Source: Mycobacterium gastri | Lineage (GTDB): Bacteria > Actinomycetota > Actinomycetes > Mycobacteriales > Mycobacteriaceae | Length of the DNA: 64,000 nt | Assembly: GCF_002102175.1 (NCBI RefSeq) | Contig: NZ_LQOX01000131.1 | Span: 80,032 to 144,031 of the forward strand | Direction of reading: 5' to 3' | In this document: positions 45,976-54,634 of the stretch, piece after piece | How positions within the stretch are numbered: position 1 is the first letter of the stretch | Layout of the letters: every line of letters begins with the position of its first letter | The notes under the pieces: generated by a model | Seen by the model: only the letters and a program-made list of their open reading frames with translations | Databases searched by the model: none | What the model was told of the DNA's origin: nothing | Translations under genes and position numbers: made by a program

Positions 45976-46539
45976 ATGCGCTGGCCCATTGCGTGGCTGC
46001 TGGCCGTGGTTTGCGTGGTGGTGCTCGGCTGCGGCCGCATTAGTCATGGGACCGGTAGTGGAGCGGAGGGCCCGTTGAGCCCGGAAAGAGTTGCCGAATT
46101 GGAGAACCCATTGCGCGCCAAGCCTTCGCTGGAGGCCGCTAAGGAGCAGTACCTTGCCGCGGTGACTCAAATGGCCAGCGCCATTGCGGCGCTGGCGCTG
46201 GGATTGACTTGGCGAACGGATATGGACACCTGGACTGGCTGTGGTGGGGACTACGAATGGACCAGGGCTAAGGCTGCGTATTTCATGATCGTTTTCAGTG
46301 GGCCGATCGCCGACGACAAGTGGCCGCAGGCTGTGCAGATCGTCAAGGACGGCGCAAAACAATTCGGCGCCACCAACTTTGGAACCATGAAAAACAAGCC
46401 CGGCGATCATGACGTCTACATCGCCGGTCATGGCGGTGTCGAGTTCAAACTGTCAACCCAGAAGGCCGCGGTCCTCACCGCACAATCGGACTGCCGGATC
46501 AGCGAAACCGATACCCCGAAACCAACGCTCACCCCATAG
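45976..46539 (+). CDS. lppV: Lipoprotein LppV, tandem copy 2
   Basis: This 187-residue paralogue starts MRWPIAWLLAVVCVVVLGC (C19 lipobox) and repeats nearly every segment of copy 1: TWTGCGGDYEWTRAKAAYF, DDKWPQAVQIVKDGAKQFG and QSDCRISETDTPKP. The start-to-start distance is 682 bp. I chose ATG 45976, which gives the same N-terminus as copy 1; the longer frame upstream has no signal. From memory M. tuberculosis has a single lppV here, so this looks like a local tandem duplication. Confidence 0.85.
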   Translation: MRWPIAWLLAVVCVVVLGCGRISHGTGSGAEGPLSPERVAELENPLRAKPSLEAAKEQYLAAVTQMASAIAALALGLTWRTDMDTWTGCGGDYEWTRAKAAYFMIVFSGPIADDKWPQAVQIVKDGAKQFGATNFGTMKNKPGDHDVYIAGHGGVEFKLSTQKAAVLTAQSDCRISETDTPKPTLTP

Positions 46540-46595
46540 CGCGCGGCAGCAAAGCGTGTGACGAGGAACAATTCGTCTCCACCACGCCGGGTCGT

Positions 46596-46601
46596 TAGGG
46601 T
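46596..46601 (+). promoter_or_regulatory. Candidate -10 element before the metallophosphoesterase gene
   Basis: TAGGGT ends eight bases before the GTG at 46610 with no Shine-Dalgarno, suggesting a leaderless transcript for the phosphoesterase-pptT-truB run. Confidence 0.4.
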
Positions 46602-46609
46602 GGTTAACC

Positions 46610-47578
46610 GTGACACGGCACGAATCGACCGGCGGCGCACAGCCGACGCTGTGGGCTGTTTCTGATCTGCACACCGGTCACCTGGGCAATAAGCCCGTCG
46701 CCGAGTCGCTGCACCCGTCGTCGCCGGACGACTGGCTGATCGTCGCCGGCGATGTCGCCGAGCGAACCGACGAGATTCGCTGGACGCTGGACCTGCTGCG
46801 GCGGCGATTCGCCAAGGTCATCTGGGTGCCCGGCAACCACGAGCTGTGGACCACCAACCGCGACCCCATGCAGATCTTCGGCAAAGCGCGTTACGACTAC
46901 CTGGTCAATATGTGCGACGAACTGGGTGTCGTGACCCCCGAGCACCCGTTTCCGGTGTGGACCGAGCGCGGCGGCCCGGCCACCATCGTCCCGATGTTCC
47001 TGCTGTACGACTACTCCTTCCTGCCGCACGGCGCGACCAGCAAAGCCGAGGGCATGGCCATCGCCAAGCAACGCAACGTGGTGGCTACCGACGAATTCCT
47101 GCTCTCACCCGAGCCGTACCCCACCCGAACTGCCTGGTGCCACGAACGGGTCGCCAGCACCCGCGCGCGCCTCGAACAGCTCGATTGGATGCAACCGACC
47201 GTGCTGGTCAACCACTTTCCCCTGGTGCGCGAGCCCTGCGAGGCGCTGTTCTACCCGGAATTCTCGCTGTGGTGCGGAACCACCAAGACCGCCGACTGGC
47301 ACACCCGCTACAACGCCGTATGTTCGGTCTACGGCCATCTCCACATTCCCCGCACCACCTGGCACGACGACGTGCGCTTCGAAGAGGTGTCGGTGGGCTA
47401 CCCGCGGGAGTGGCGCCGTCGCAAGCCATACAGCTGGCTGCGTCAAGTCCTGCCCGATCCGCAATACGCGCCGGGTTATCTCAATGACTTCGGCGGTCAC
47501 TTCGTCATCACTCCCGAGATGCGTGCCCAAGCCGTTCAGTTCCGGGAAAGACTGCGACAGCGGCAATTACGACGGTGA
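46610..47578 (+). CDS. Calcineurin-like metallophosphoesterase, Rv2795c counterpart
   Basis: The 322-residue cytosolic protein has the full dimetal phosphoesterase set: DLHTGH (about 19-24), GDVAE (about 47-51), GNHE (about 79-82), NHFP and GHLH near residue 244. The substrate is unknown. It overlaps pptT by GTGA; the conserved pairing suggests a role linked to phosphopantetheinylation. In M. tuberculosis, from memory, this neighbour has been reported to oppose PptT by removing phosphopantetheine. Confidence 0.85.
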   Translation: MTRHESTGGAQPTLWAVSDLHTGHLGNKPVAESLHPSSPDDWLIVAGDVAERTDEIRWTLDLLRRRFAKVIWVPGNHELWTTNRDPMQIFGKARYDYLVNMCDELGVVTPEHPFPVWTERGGPATIVPMFLLYDYSFLPHGATSKAEGMAIAKQRNVVATDEFLLSPEPYPTRTAWCHERVASTRARLEQLDWMQPTVLVNHFPLVREPCEALFYPEFSLWCGTTKTADWHTRYNAVCSVYGHLHIPRTTWHDDVRFEEVSVGYPREWRRRKPYSWLRQVLPDPQYAPGYLNDFGGHFVITPEMRAQAVQFRERLRQRQLRR

Positions 47579-48258
47579 CGACGAGCATGCTGGTGTCGTC
47601 GGTGTTGCCCGGCACGGTGATTGAGGATTTGGCGTACGCCGAGATGTACTCCGACCCGCCCGGTCTGGCGCCGCTGCCGGACGAGGAGCCGTTGATCGCC
47701 AAGTCGGTTGACAAGCGGCGCAACGAGTTCATCACCGCCCGCCACTGCGCCCGCGTCGCGCTGCGGGAGCTCGGTGTGCCACCGGTACCGATTCTCAAGG
47801 GCGACAAGGGACAACCCTGTTGGCCCGACGGCGTCGTCGGCAGTCTGACCCATTGCACCGGCTATCGGGGTGCAGTGGTGGGACGCCGGGCCGCGGTGCG
47901 TTCGGTGGGCATCGACGCCGAACCGCACGACGTGTTGCCCAACGGCGTGCTGGATGCGATCAGCCTGCCCGCCGAGCGCGTCGAGCTACCGCGCAGCATG
48001 CCGGCCGGGCTGCATTGGGACCGAATCCTGTTCTGCGCCAAGGAGGCGACGTACAAGGCGTGGTTTCCGCTGACCGAGAGATGGTTGGGTTTCGAGGACG
48101 CGCACATCACCTTCGACGCCGACGCCTCCGGCTTGACCGGCCGCTTCACGTCGCGCATCCTGATCGACCCGTCGGCTCTGTCGGGTCCGCCGCTGACGAC
48201 GCTGCGCGGGCGATGGTCGGTCGAGCGTGACCTGGTGCTGACCGCCATCGTGCTATGA
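47575..48258 (+). CDS. pptT: 4'-phosphopantetheinyl transferase PptT
   Basis: PptT (227 residues) activates carrier domains of mycolic-acid and lipid synthases and siderophore enzymes by attaching phosphopantetheine from CoA. Sfp-type motifs are GSLTHCTGY (about 92-100), the magnesium-binding VGIDAEPHD (about 111-119) and the catalytic FCAKEATYKAWF (about 154-165). Gene order phosphoesterase-pptT-truB is as in M. tuberculosis. The GTG start overlaps the upstream stop. Confidence 0.93.
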   Translation: MTTSMLVSSVLPGTVIEDLAYAEMYSDPPGLAPLPDEEPLIAKSVDKRRNEFITARHCARVALRELGVPPVPILKGDKGQPCWPDGVVGSLTHCTGYRGAVVGRRAAVRSVGIDAEPHDVLPNGVLDAISLPAERVELPRSMPAGLHWDRILFCAKEATYKAWFPLTERWLGFEDAHITFDADASGLTGRFTSRILIDPSALSGPPLTTLRGRWSVERDLVLTAIVL

Positions 48259-49148
48259 GCCAAAGCCTCACCGGCGCGGGCCTTGTGATTGTCGACAAGC
48301 CGGCCGGAATGACCAGTCACGACGTGGTGGGGCGGTGCCGCCGCATCTTCGCCACCCGCAGGGTCGGGCATGCGGGAACGCTGGACCCGATGGCCACCGG
48401 CGTGTTGGTGATCGGAATCGAACGCGCCACCAAGATCCTCGGCCTGCTGACCGCGACCTCGAAGTCGTATGCCGCCACCATCCGGCTGGGTCAGTCAACG
48501 TCCACCGACGACGCCGAAGGCGAACTGCGGCAATCGGTTTCGGCCGCGGATGTCACCGATGAGGCGATCGCCGCGGCGATCTGCGCGCTGCGCGGCGACA
48601 TCACCCAGGTGCCGTCGACGGTCAGCGCGATCAAGGTCGGCGGTCGTCGTGCCTACCAGCTGGCCCGCCAGGGCCAGTCGGTGGAGCTCGAGGCACGCCC
48701 GGTACGTGTTGACCGGTTCGATGTGACCGCGCGGCGCACCGTTGACGGCGTGGTCGACCTCGACGTGGAGGTCGATTGCTCGTCGGGAACCTACATCCGC
48801 GCATTGGCCCGTGATCTCGGTGCTGCCCTTGGCGTGGGCGGCCACCTGACGTCGTTGCGGCGCACCCGCGTGGGGCGCTTCGGCCTGGAGCAGGCGTATC
48901 CCCTCGATGAGCTGGCGCAGCGTCCACGGTTGAGCCTGAATCTCGACGAAGCGTGTCTGCTGATGTATCCGCGCCGCGACCTCACCGCCGGGGAGGCCGA
49001 GGCCACTGCCAACGGCCGGCCCCTTGCGCCGGCCGGCATCGACGGCACATACGCTGCCGCCGACGTCGACGGCCGGGTGATCGCGCTGCTTCGCGATAAA
49101 GGTTCGCAGACCATGTCGGTGGTGGTGATCCGCCCGGCGACGCTGTAG
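48255..49148 (+). CDS. truB: tRNA pseudouridine(55) synthase TruB
   Basis: TruB (297 residues) forms pseudouridine 55 in the T-loop of tRNAs. The catalytic aspartate is D44 in HAGTLDPMATGVL, with SKSYAATIRLGQST and CSSGTYIRALARDLG further on. A short actinobacterial C-terminal domain follows the catalytic fold. It overlaps pptT by ATGA. Confidence 0.95.
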   Translation: MSQSLTGAGLVIVDKPAGMTSHDVVGRCRRIFATRRVGHAGTLDPMATGVLVIGIERATKILGLLTATSKSYAATIRLGQSTSTDDAEGELRQSVSAADVTDEAIAAAICALRGDITQVPSTVSAIKVGGRRAYQLARQGQSVELEARPVRVDRFDVTARRTVDGVVDLDVEVDCSSGTYIRALARDLGAALGVGGHLTSLRRTRVGRFGLEQAYPLDELAQRPRLSLNLDEACLLMYPRRDLTAGEAEATANGRPLAPAGIDGTYAAADVDGRVIALLRDKGSQTMSVVVIRPATL

Positions 49149-49247
49149 GGGCACCCGGGCGGTTATCCATCGGCAGCGAGGTTGCACACTGGGAGACACG
49201 ACCGTGGCGCAAGTCCATGGGCCGCCGCTCGAAGGGAAGGGGCGTGC

Positions 49248-50450
49248 ATGTCTCCCAAGATGCCTAACAAGGTGTTTGTCGTCGGTGTTGGCATGACCAA
49301 GTTCGAAAAGCCGGGCCGCCGCGAGGGTTGGGACTATCCCGAGATGGCCAGGGAATCGGGCACCAACGCCCTGCGCGATGCCGGCATCGACTACAACGAC
49401 GTCGAGCAGGGCTACGTCGGTTATGTCGCGGGCGATTCGACGTCCGGGCAGCGAGCGCTCTACGAGCTGGGCATGACCGGCATCCCGATCGTCAACGTCA
49501 ACAACAACTGCTCAACGGGCTCGACGGCGCTGTTCCTGGCGGCACAGGCCATCCGCGGCGGGATCGCCGACTGCGCTATCGCGCTCGGCTTCGAAAAGAT
49601 GCAGCCCGGCTCGCTCAGCGGTGGCGCGCAAGACCGTGAATCCCCGATGGCCAGGCACGTCAAGGCGCTGGCTGAGATCGACGAGTTCGCGATGCCCGTC
49701 GCGCCGTGGATGTTCGGCGCGGCCGGCCGCGAGCACATGAGGCAGTACGGCACCACGGCGGAGCACTTCGCCAAGATCGGCTACAAGAATCACAAGCATT
49801 CGGTGAACAACCCGTATGCGCAGTTCCAGGAGTGCTACACCCTCGATGACATCCTGGCGTCGCGCATGATCTCCGACCCGCTGACCAAGCTGCAGTGTTC
49901 GCCGACCTCCGATGGTTCGGCGGCGGCCATCCTGGCCTCCGAGTCGTTCGTCGACAGCCACGGACTGGCCGGCCAGGCCGTGGAGATCGTCGGCCAGGCC
50001 ATGACGACCGACTTCACGTCGACCTTCGACGGCAGCGCCAAGAACCTCATCGGTCATGACATGAACGTCCAAGCGGCGCAACGGGTTTACCAGCAATCGG
50101 AACTCGGGCCCGCGGACTTTCAGGTGATCGAGCTGCACGACTGCTTCTCGGCCAACGAGCTCTTGCTGTACGAGGCGCTGGGCCTGTGCGGCCCGGGCGA
50201 GGCGCCCAAGCTGATCGACAACGGCGACACCACCTATGGCGGACGCTGGGTGGTCAACCCGTCCGGCGGCCTCATCTCCAAGGGCCATCCGCTGGGCGCG
50301 ACCGGATTGGCTCAGTGCTCCGAACTGACCTGGCAGCTGCGCGGCACCGCAGACAAGCGGCAGGTCGACAATGTGACCGCGGCGCTGCAACACAACATCG
50401 GGCTGGGCGGTGCCGCCGTCGTCACCGCCTACCAGCGTGCCGACCGCTGA
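49248..50450 (+). CDS. ltp1: Thiolase-like lipid-transfer protein Ltp1
   Basis: The 400-residue protein is an SCP-x/thiolase-superfamily member, counterpart of Rv2790c. The nucleophile cysteine is C88 in NNNCSTGST; HDCFSANELL and GHPLGATGLAQCSEL in the C-terminal half carry the remaining catalytic histidine and cysteine. It probably acts on CoA thioesters of lipids or sterol side chains. I use the ATG at 49248 after GAAGGGAAGGGG. The frame extends to 49182 without homology. fadE21 follows 11 bp later. Confidence 0.9.
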   Translation: MSPKMPNKVFVVGVGMTKFEKPGRREGWDYPEMARESGTNALRDAGIDYNDVEQGYVGYVAGDSTSGQRALYELGMTGIPIVNVNNNCSTGSTALFLAAQAIRGGIADCAIALGFEKMQPGSLSGGAQDRESPMARHVKALAEIDEFAMPVAPWMFGAAGREHMRQYGTTAEHFAKIGYKNHKHSVNNPYAQFQECYTLDDILASRMISDPLTKLQCSPTSDGSAAAILASESFVDSHGLAGQAVEIVGQAMTTDFTSTFDGSAKNLIGHDMNVQAAQRVYQQSELGPADFQVIELHDCFSANELLLYEALGLCGPGEAPKLIDNGDTTYGGRWVVNPSGGLISKGHPLGATGLAQCSELTWQLRGTADKRQVDNVTAALQHNIGLGGAAVVTAYQRADR

Positions 50451-50461
50451 AAGGCCGCGCC

Positions 50462-51706
50462 GTGATCGAGTGGTCCGAGACCGATCTGATGATGCGCGAC
50501 GCGGTTCGCCAGTTCATCGACAAAGAGATCCGTCCGAATCTGGACGAACTGGAAACCGGTGCGCTGTCGCCATATCCGATCGTGCGCAAGCTGTTCAGCC
50601 AGTTCGGCCTCGACGTTCTGGCCGCCGAATCGGTCAAGTCGATGCTGGACCGGGAACGGGCTGGGCAGCATGCTAAGGGCGAAAGCGCCAGCAGCTCAGG
50701 TGGTTTCGGCGCTCAGGCATCGATGGCCGCGGTCATGGTGTCCGAACTCGCCGGGGTGAGCATCGGATTGATCAGCACGGTCGCGGTGAGCATCGGGCTG
50801 GGTGCGGCGACCATCATGAGCCGCGGCACGCTGGCCCAGAAGGAGCGCTGGCTGCCCGCGCTGATGACGCTGGAAAAGATCGCGGCGTGGGCGATCACCG
50901 AGCCCGACTCGGGCTCGGACGCGTTCGGCGGCATGAAAACCAACGTCAAACGCGACGGTGCGGACTACATTCTCAACGGACAGAAGACATTCATCACCAA
51001 CGGTCCGGACGCGGACGTGCTGGTGGTCTACGCCAAACTCGACGATGGCACCGCCGGCGGCTCCGAGTCCGACCGGCGCAACCGGCCGGTGCTGACCTTC
51101 GTTTTGGATGCCGGAATGCCGGGCCTGACCCAGGGCAAGCCGTTCAAGAAGATGGGCATGATGTCTTCGCCGACGGGCGAGCTTTTCTTCGACAACGTGC
51201 GACTGACTCCGGACCGTCTGCTGGGGGAGAAGGAACAGCACACCGACGGCGACGGGCGCGACAGCGCCCGGGCCAATTTCGCCGCGGAACGGCTTGGGGT
51301 TGCGCTGATGTCGCTGGGCATCATCAACGAATGTCACCGGCTGTGTGTGGCACACGCGAAGACCCGCACTCTCTGGGGCAAGAACATCGGGCAGTTCCAG
51401 CTGATCCAGCTCAAGCTTGCCAAGATGGAAATTGCTCGAATCAACGTGCAGAACATGGTGTTCCACATTCTGGAACGGCTCAAGGCCGGGAAGCTACCGT
51501 CACTGGCCGAGGCGTCGGCGATCAAGCTCTATTCTTCTGAGGCCGCCACCGACGTCGCGATGGAAGCCGTGCAGTTGTTCGGCGGCAACGGCTATATGGC
51601 CGAGTATCGGGTGGAACAGCTTGCCCGCGACGCAAAGTCACTGATGATCTATGCCGGCAGCAACGAGGTTCAGGTGACTCATATCGCCAAGGGCCTGCTG
51701 GCCTGA
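50462..51706 (+). CDS. fadE21: Acyl-CoA dehydrogenase FadE21
   Basis: The 414-residue flavoprotein has the acyl-CoA dehydrogenase pattern: AITEPDSGSDAFG (about 143-155) in the middle beta domain, NGQKTFITNG, and near the C-terminus VQLFGGNGYMAEY and MIYAGSNEVQ. It would introduce an alpha-beta double bond into a CoA thioester, with its ltp1 neighbour acting in the same catabolic route. The GTG at 50462 is the first start giving family sequence. Confidence 0.9.
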   Translation: MIEWSETDLMMRDAVRQFIDKEIRPNLDELETGALSPYPIVRKLFSQFGLDVLAAESVKSMLDRERAGQHAKGESASSSGGFGAQASMAAVMVSELAGVSIGLISTVAVSIGLGAATIMSRGTLAQKERWLPALMTLEKIAAWAITEPDSGSDAFGGMKTNVKRDGADYILNGQKTFITNGPDADVLVVYAKLDDGTAGGSESDRRNRPVLTFVLDAGMPGLTQGKPFKKMGMMSSPTGELFFDNVRLTPDRLLGEKEQHTDGDGRDSARANFAAERLGVALMSLGIINECHRLCVAHAKTRTLWGKNIGQFQLIQLKLAKMEIARINVQNMVFHILERLKAGKLPSLAEASAIKLYSSEAATDVAMEAVQLFGGNGYMAEYRVEQLARDAKSLMIYAGSNEVQVTHIAKGLLA

Positions 51707-51735
51707 GCCGCGGGGCCCGTCGCGCCGCACTCGCG

Positions 51736-52428
51736 TCAGGCCACCACCCAGATCGCTCGCGCCGCCGGGCTGCCCAACTCGACAGGCGTCGGTGCGCCGT
51801 CGCCTGACTCGATCGCCACCGAGATCATGCCGGCGAATTCGCGCCGCGTCACGACCCGCAGCCGCGAGTCCAGGTTGATGCCGACGCTGTCGAAGTACCG
51901 CAGCATTTGCGGGTCGGCATCGGAGATGCGGGCCACGGTGCCGGTGTCGCCGTCGCGGCACTCCCACAATTGCCGGGCCGGCGGCGTGGGCACTTGTCCG
52001 TCGGAGGCAGGAATCGGGTCGCCGTGCGGATCGCGCTGCGGAAAGCCCAGCTTGGCGTCGATCCGGGCCACCAGCCGATCCGATACGGCGTGCTCGAGCA
52101 CCTCGGCCTCGTCGTGCACTTCGTCCCAGCCGTAGCCGAGTTCATTGACCAGAAACGTTTCCAGAAGCCGGTGCCGGCGCACCATAGCCAGCGCCGCGCG
52201 GCGGCCGGCTTCGGTCAACGTCACCGCGCCGTACTTTTCGTGGTCGACCAGACCCTGCTCGGCGAGTCTGCGGATCGACTCCGAGGCCGTGCTGGCCGAG
52301 ACCCCGATCTTCTCGGCCAGCATCTTGGTACTGACCCTTTCCAATGACCACTCCTGGGCCTTCCAAATCACCTTCAGGTAGTCCTGGGCAACCGCGCTAA
52401 GACCGCCAGGCTCTTCGTCAGCCCTCAC
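51736..52428 (-). CDS. sirR: DtxR-family metalloregulator SirR (MntR-like)
   Basis: From the GTG at 52428 the 230-residue protein begins VRADEEPGGLSAVAQDYLKVIW, a DtxR winged helix (IGVSASTASESIRRLAEQGL recognition helix at about 39-58). A metal-binding/dimerisation domain follows with HRLLETFLVNELGY and DEAEVLEHAVSD, then a C-terminal SH3-like FeoA domain. It probably represses manganese uptake when Mn(II) is high. TTTAGGCGGATCTGA just upstream could be a half operator, which is weak. The ATG at 52476 gives 16 unconserved extra residues. Confidence 0.9.
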   Translation of the reverse strand: MRADEEPGGLSAVAQDYLKVIWKAQEWSLERVSTKMLAEKIGVSASTASESIRRLAEQGLVDHEKYGAVTLTEAGRRAALAMVRRHRLLETFLVNELGYGWDEVHDEAEVLEHAVSDRLVARIDAKLGFPQRDPHGDPIPASDGQVPTPPARQLWECRDGDTGTVARISDADPQMLRYFDSVGINLDSRLRVVTRREFAGMISVAIESGDGAPTPVELGSPAARAIWVVA

Positions 52429-52540
52429 AACCTGAAAGTTTAGGCGGATCTGACGTGAAACCGGGGCTGTGATCACCTCGTATGCCCGGAGCCGCCGTCG
52501 AGTCTGCGGTGAGCGCGCCTTGCCGACCGCGATCGACGCT

Positions 52541-52640
52541 GCGGACGCAGTCTCAGCGCGGTCAGCGCAGTCTCAGTGCGGTCAGCGCAGGCTCGGCACG
52601 GTCAGCGCAGGCTCGGCACGGTCAGCGCAGCCTCGAATGG
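52541..52640. repeat. 20-bp minisatellite upstream of ribF
   Basis: Five head-to-tail 20-bp units start at 52541, 52561, 52581, 52601 and 52621. Units 2-5 all begin GTCAGCGCAG, units 3 and 4 are identical (GTCAGCGCAGGCTCGGCACG), and the outer ones diverge. It fills the sirR-ribF interval, where M. tuberculosis has Rv2787 by memory. The rest of the interval shows no gene. Confidence 0.9.
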
Positions 52641-52710
52641 CCGTGCCACATAGCGATGACAAACCAGCGGTATCACGCCGATCTTGCCCGCCACAGCCAG
52701 ACCGGCACCG

Positions 52711-52716
52711 TAGGCT
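52711..52716 (+). promoter_or_regulatory. Candidate -10 element of ribF
   Basis: TAGGCT lies seven bases before the GTG at 52724, with no Shine-Dalgarno, a textbook spacing for a mycobacterial leaderless mRNA. The hexamer and following TG are the same as at proS. Confidence 0.55.
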
Positions 52717-52723
52717 TGCCTTT

Positions 52724-53698
52724 GTGCAGCGGTGGCGCGGCCAAGACGAGATCCCCACGGACTGGGGTAGATGCGTACTGACCGTCGGGGTGTTCGACGG
52801 CGTGCACCGCGGGCACGCCGAGTTGATCGCCCACGCGGTGAAGGCCGGCCGTATCCGTGACGTGCCGACCGTGTTGATGACATTCGATCCGCACCCCATG
52901 GAAGTGGTGTATCCCGGCAGTCACCCGGCGCAGCTGACGACGCTGACTCGCCGCGCTGAGCTGGTCGAAGAGCTGGGCATCGACGTGTTCCTGGTGATGC
53001 CGTTCACCACCGACTTCATGAAGCTCACCCCGGACCGCTACATCCACGAGTTGCTGGTCGAGCACCTGCACGTGGTCGAGGTCGTCGTTGGTGAGAACTT
53101 CACCTTCGGCAAGAAGGCGGCCGGCAATGTGCACACCCTGCGACGGGCCGGCGAGCGGTTCGGGTTCGCGGTGGAGGCGATGTCGCTGGTGTCCGAGCAC
53201 CACAGCCACGAGACCGTGACGTTCTCCTCCACCTACATCCGCTCCTGCGTGGACGCGGGTGACGTGATGGCGGCCACCGAAGCACTGGGCCGCCCGCACC
53301 GCGTCGAAGGTGTGGTGGTGCGAGGCTACGGGCGGGGGGCCGAGCTCGGTTTTCCCACCGCCAACATCGCACCCCCGATGTATTCGGCGATCCCGGCCGA
53401 CGGTGTGTACGCCGCGTGGTTCACGGTTTTGGGCCATGGTCCCGCGACCGGGGCGGTGATTCCCGGTGAGCGCTACCAGGCTGCGGTGTCCATCGGGACC
53501 AATCCGACATTCTCCGGGCGTACCCGCACCGTCGAGGCGTTCGTGCTCGACACCACCGCAGACCTGTACGGCCAACATGTGGCCCTGGACTTCGTCGCTC
53601 GGATCCGTGGCCAGAAGAAGTTCGAGTCGGTGCGTGACCTCGTCGCCGAGATCGCCGCCGACACCGATCGCACCCGCGCGTTGCTGACCGGGGGCTGA
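52724..53698 (+). CDS. ribF: Bifunctional riboflavin kinase / FAD synthetase
   Basis: RibF (324 residues) makes FMN and then FAD. The N-terminal adenylyltransferase has GVFDGVHRGHAELI (about 21-34) and FSSTYIRSCVDAGD (about 167-180). The C-terminal kinase has GRGAELGFPTANI (about 203-215) and NPTF. The GTG at 52724 gives the usual length and is preceded by a -10. The open frame that continues upstream to 52469 runs through the minisatellite and is not coding. Confidence 0.94.
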   Translation: MQRWRGQDEIPTDWGRCVLTVGVFDGVHRGHAELIAHAVKAGRIRDVPTVLMTFDPHPMEVVYPGSHPAQLTTLTRRAELVEELGIDVFLVMPFTTDFMKLTPDRYIHELLVEHLHVVEVVVGENFTFGKKAAGNVHTLRRAGERFGFAVEAMSLVSEHHSHETVTFSSTYIRSCVDAGDVMAATEALGRPHRVEGVVVRGYGRGAELGFPTANIAPPMYSAIPADGVYAAWFTVLGHGPATGAVIPGERYQAAVSIGTNPTFSGRTRTVEAFVLDTTADLYGQHVALDFVARIRGQKKFESVRDLVAEIAADTDRTRALLTGG

Positions 53699-53726
53699 CG
53701 GTTATGCCGCCGGGCTGAACCGCTGC

Positions 53727-53732
53727 TAGACT
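53727..53732 (+). promoter_or_regulatory. Candidate -10 element of rpsO
   Basis: TAGACT lies about 88 bp before the rpsO start in the 121-bp gap after ribF. A leader with room for S15 autoregulation would result. No clear -35 is seen. Confidence 0.35.
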
Positions 53733-53819
53733 GCCCGTCGTTAATCGGCGCGTGCTGCGGTTCGCGGCGGCCGTGCCCGCAAAATTCCTTGATCGCGGAC
53801 CAATTGATGGAGATGTTTC

Positions 53820-54089
53820 GTGGCGCTGACTGCCGAGCAGAAAAAGGAAATTCTCAAGACCTACGGTCTGCATGAGACCGATACCGGATCCCCCGAAGCG
53901 CAGATCGCGCTGCTGACCAAGCGGATCGCCGACCTGACCGAGCACCTGAAGGTGCACAAGCATGACCACCACTCGCGCCGAGGGCTGTTGCTGCTGGTGG
54001 GCCGTCGGCGACGGCTGATCAAGTACATCTCCCAGATCGACGTCGAGCGTTACCGCTCGCTGATCGAGCGGCTGGGTCTGCGTCGCTGA
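53820..54089 (+). CDS. rpsO: 30S ribosomal protein S15
   Basis: S15 (89 residues) binds the central domain of 16S rRNA. The family pattern HETDTGSPEAQIALLTKRI, LKVHKHDHHSRRGLL and RLGLR-stop is complete. The GTG start has ATGGAGATG ahead of it. The rpsO-pnp linkage, here with lppU in between, is common in bacteria. Confidence 0.97.
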   Translation: MALTAEQKKEILKTYGLHETDTGSPEAQIALLTKRIADLTEHLKVHKHDHHSRRGLLLLVGRRRRLIKYISQIDVERYRSLIERLGLRR

Positions 54090-54100
54090 CCTCTCGCGCG

Positions 54101-54634
54101 ATGCGCGCCCTCATCCTTGCCGTTTTCACGGCCGTCGTGGTGACGACGTGCGCAGTACTGATGGGGTGTTCGTCAGCGACCAACCTCGCCGACTTCAAGG
54201 TGGGGGATTGTCTCAAGCTCGGTGGCACACCGGACCGACCGCACGCCACCAAGGCGGCGTGCGGCAGCCCGGACTCCAATTTCAAGGTCGTCGCCGTGGT
54301 GAGGCCCGGGGCCGAGCGCGCACAATGCCCAGCCGACGTCGACTCCTCGTATTCCATGCACAACTCGTTAAGCGGTGAGAACAGCACGTTATGCCTGGAC
54401 GTCGATTGGGTGGTCGGCGGCTGCATGAGTGTCGACCCGGCCCACAAAACCGACCCGTTCCGGGTGGACTGCAACGATGCGTCGGCGCCGCATCGGCAGC
54501 GGGCCACGCAGATCCTGGAAAACTTGGACCCACCCGTCACCGCCGACCAATGTGCCAGCGGCGTGGGCTACACCTACACCCAGCGGCGGTTCGCCGTGTG
54601 CGTCGAGGACGTCACCAACGGACCGCGGACATAG
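54101..54634 (+). CDS. lppU: Lipoprotein LppU
   Basis: The 177-residue protein starts MRALILAVFTAVVVTTCAVLMGC with lipobox VLMGC (C23), hence an exported lipoprotein. The mature part has the pattern FKVGDCLKLGG, ATKAACGSPDSNFKVV and SLSGENSTLCLDVDWV, a cysteine-containing repeat seen in LppU-type proteins. The function is unknown. It sits 11 bp after rpsO. Confidence 0.82.
   Translation: MRALILAVFTAVVVTTCAVLMGCSSATNLADFKVGDCLKLGGTPDRPHATKAACGSPDSNFKVVAVVRPGAERAQCPADVDSSYSMHNSLSGENSTLCLDVDWVVGGCMSVDPAHKTDPFRVDCNDASAPHRQRATQILENLDPPVTADQCASGVGYTYTQRRFAVCVEDVTNGPRT

Noticed and set aside
52381..52476. Full DtxR/IdeR-type operator upstream of sirR
   Set aside because: Only one half-site-like TTTAGGC is seen; the second half does not match, so it is mentioned only as weak.
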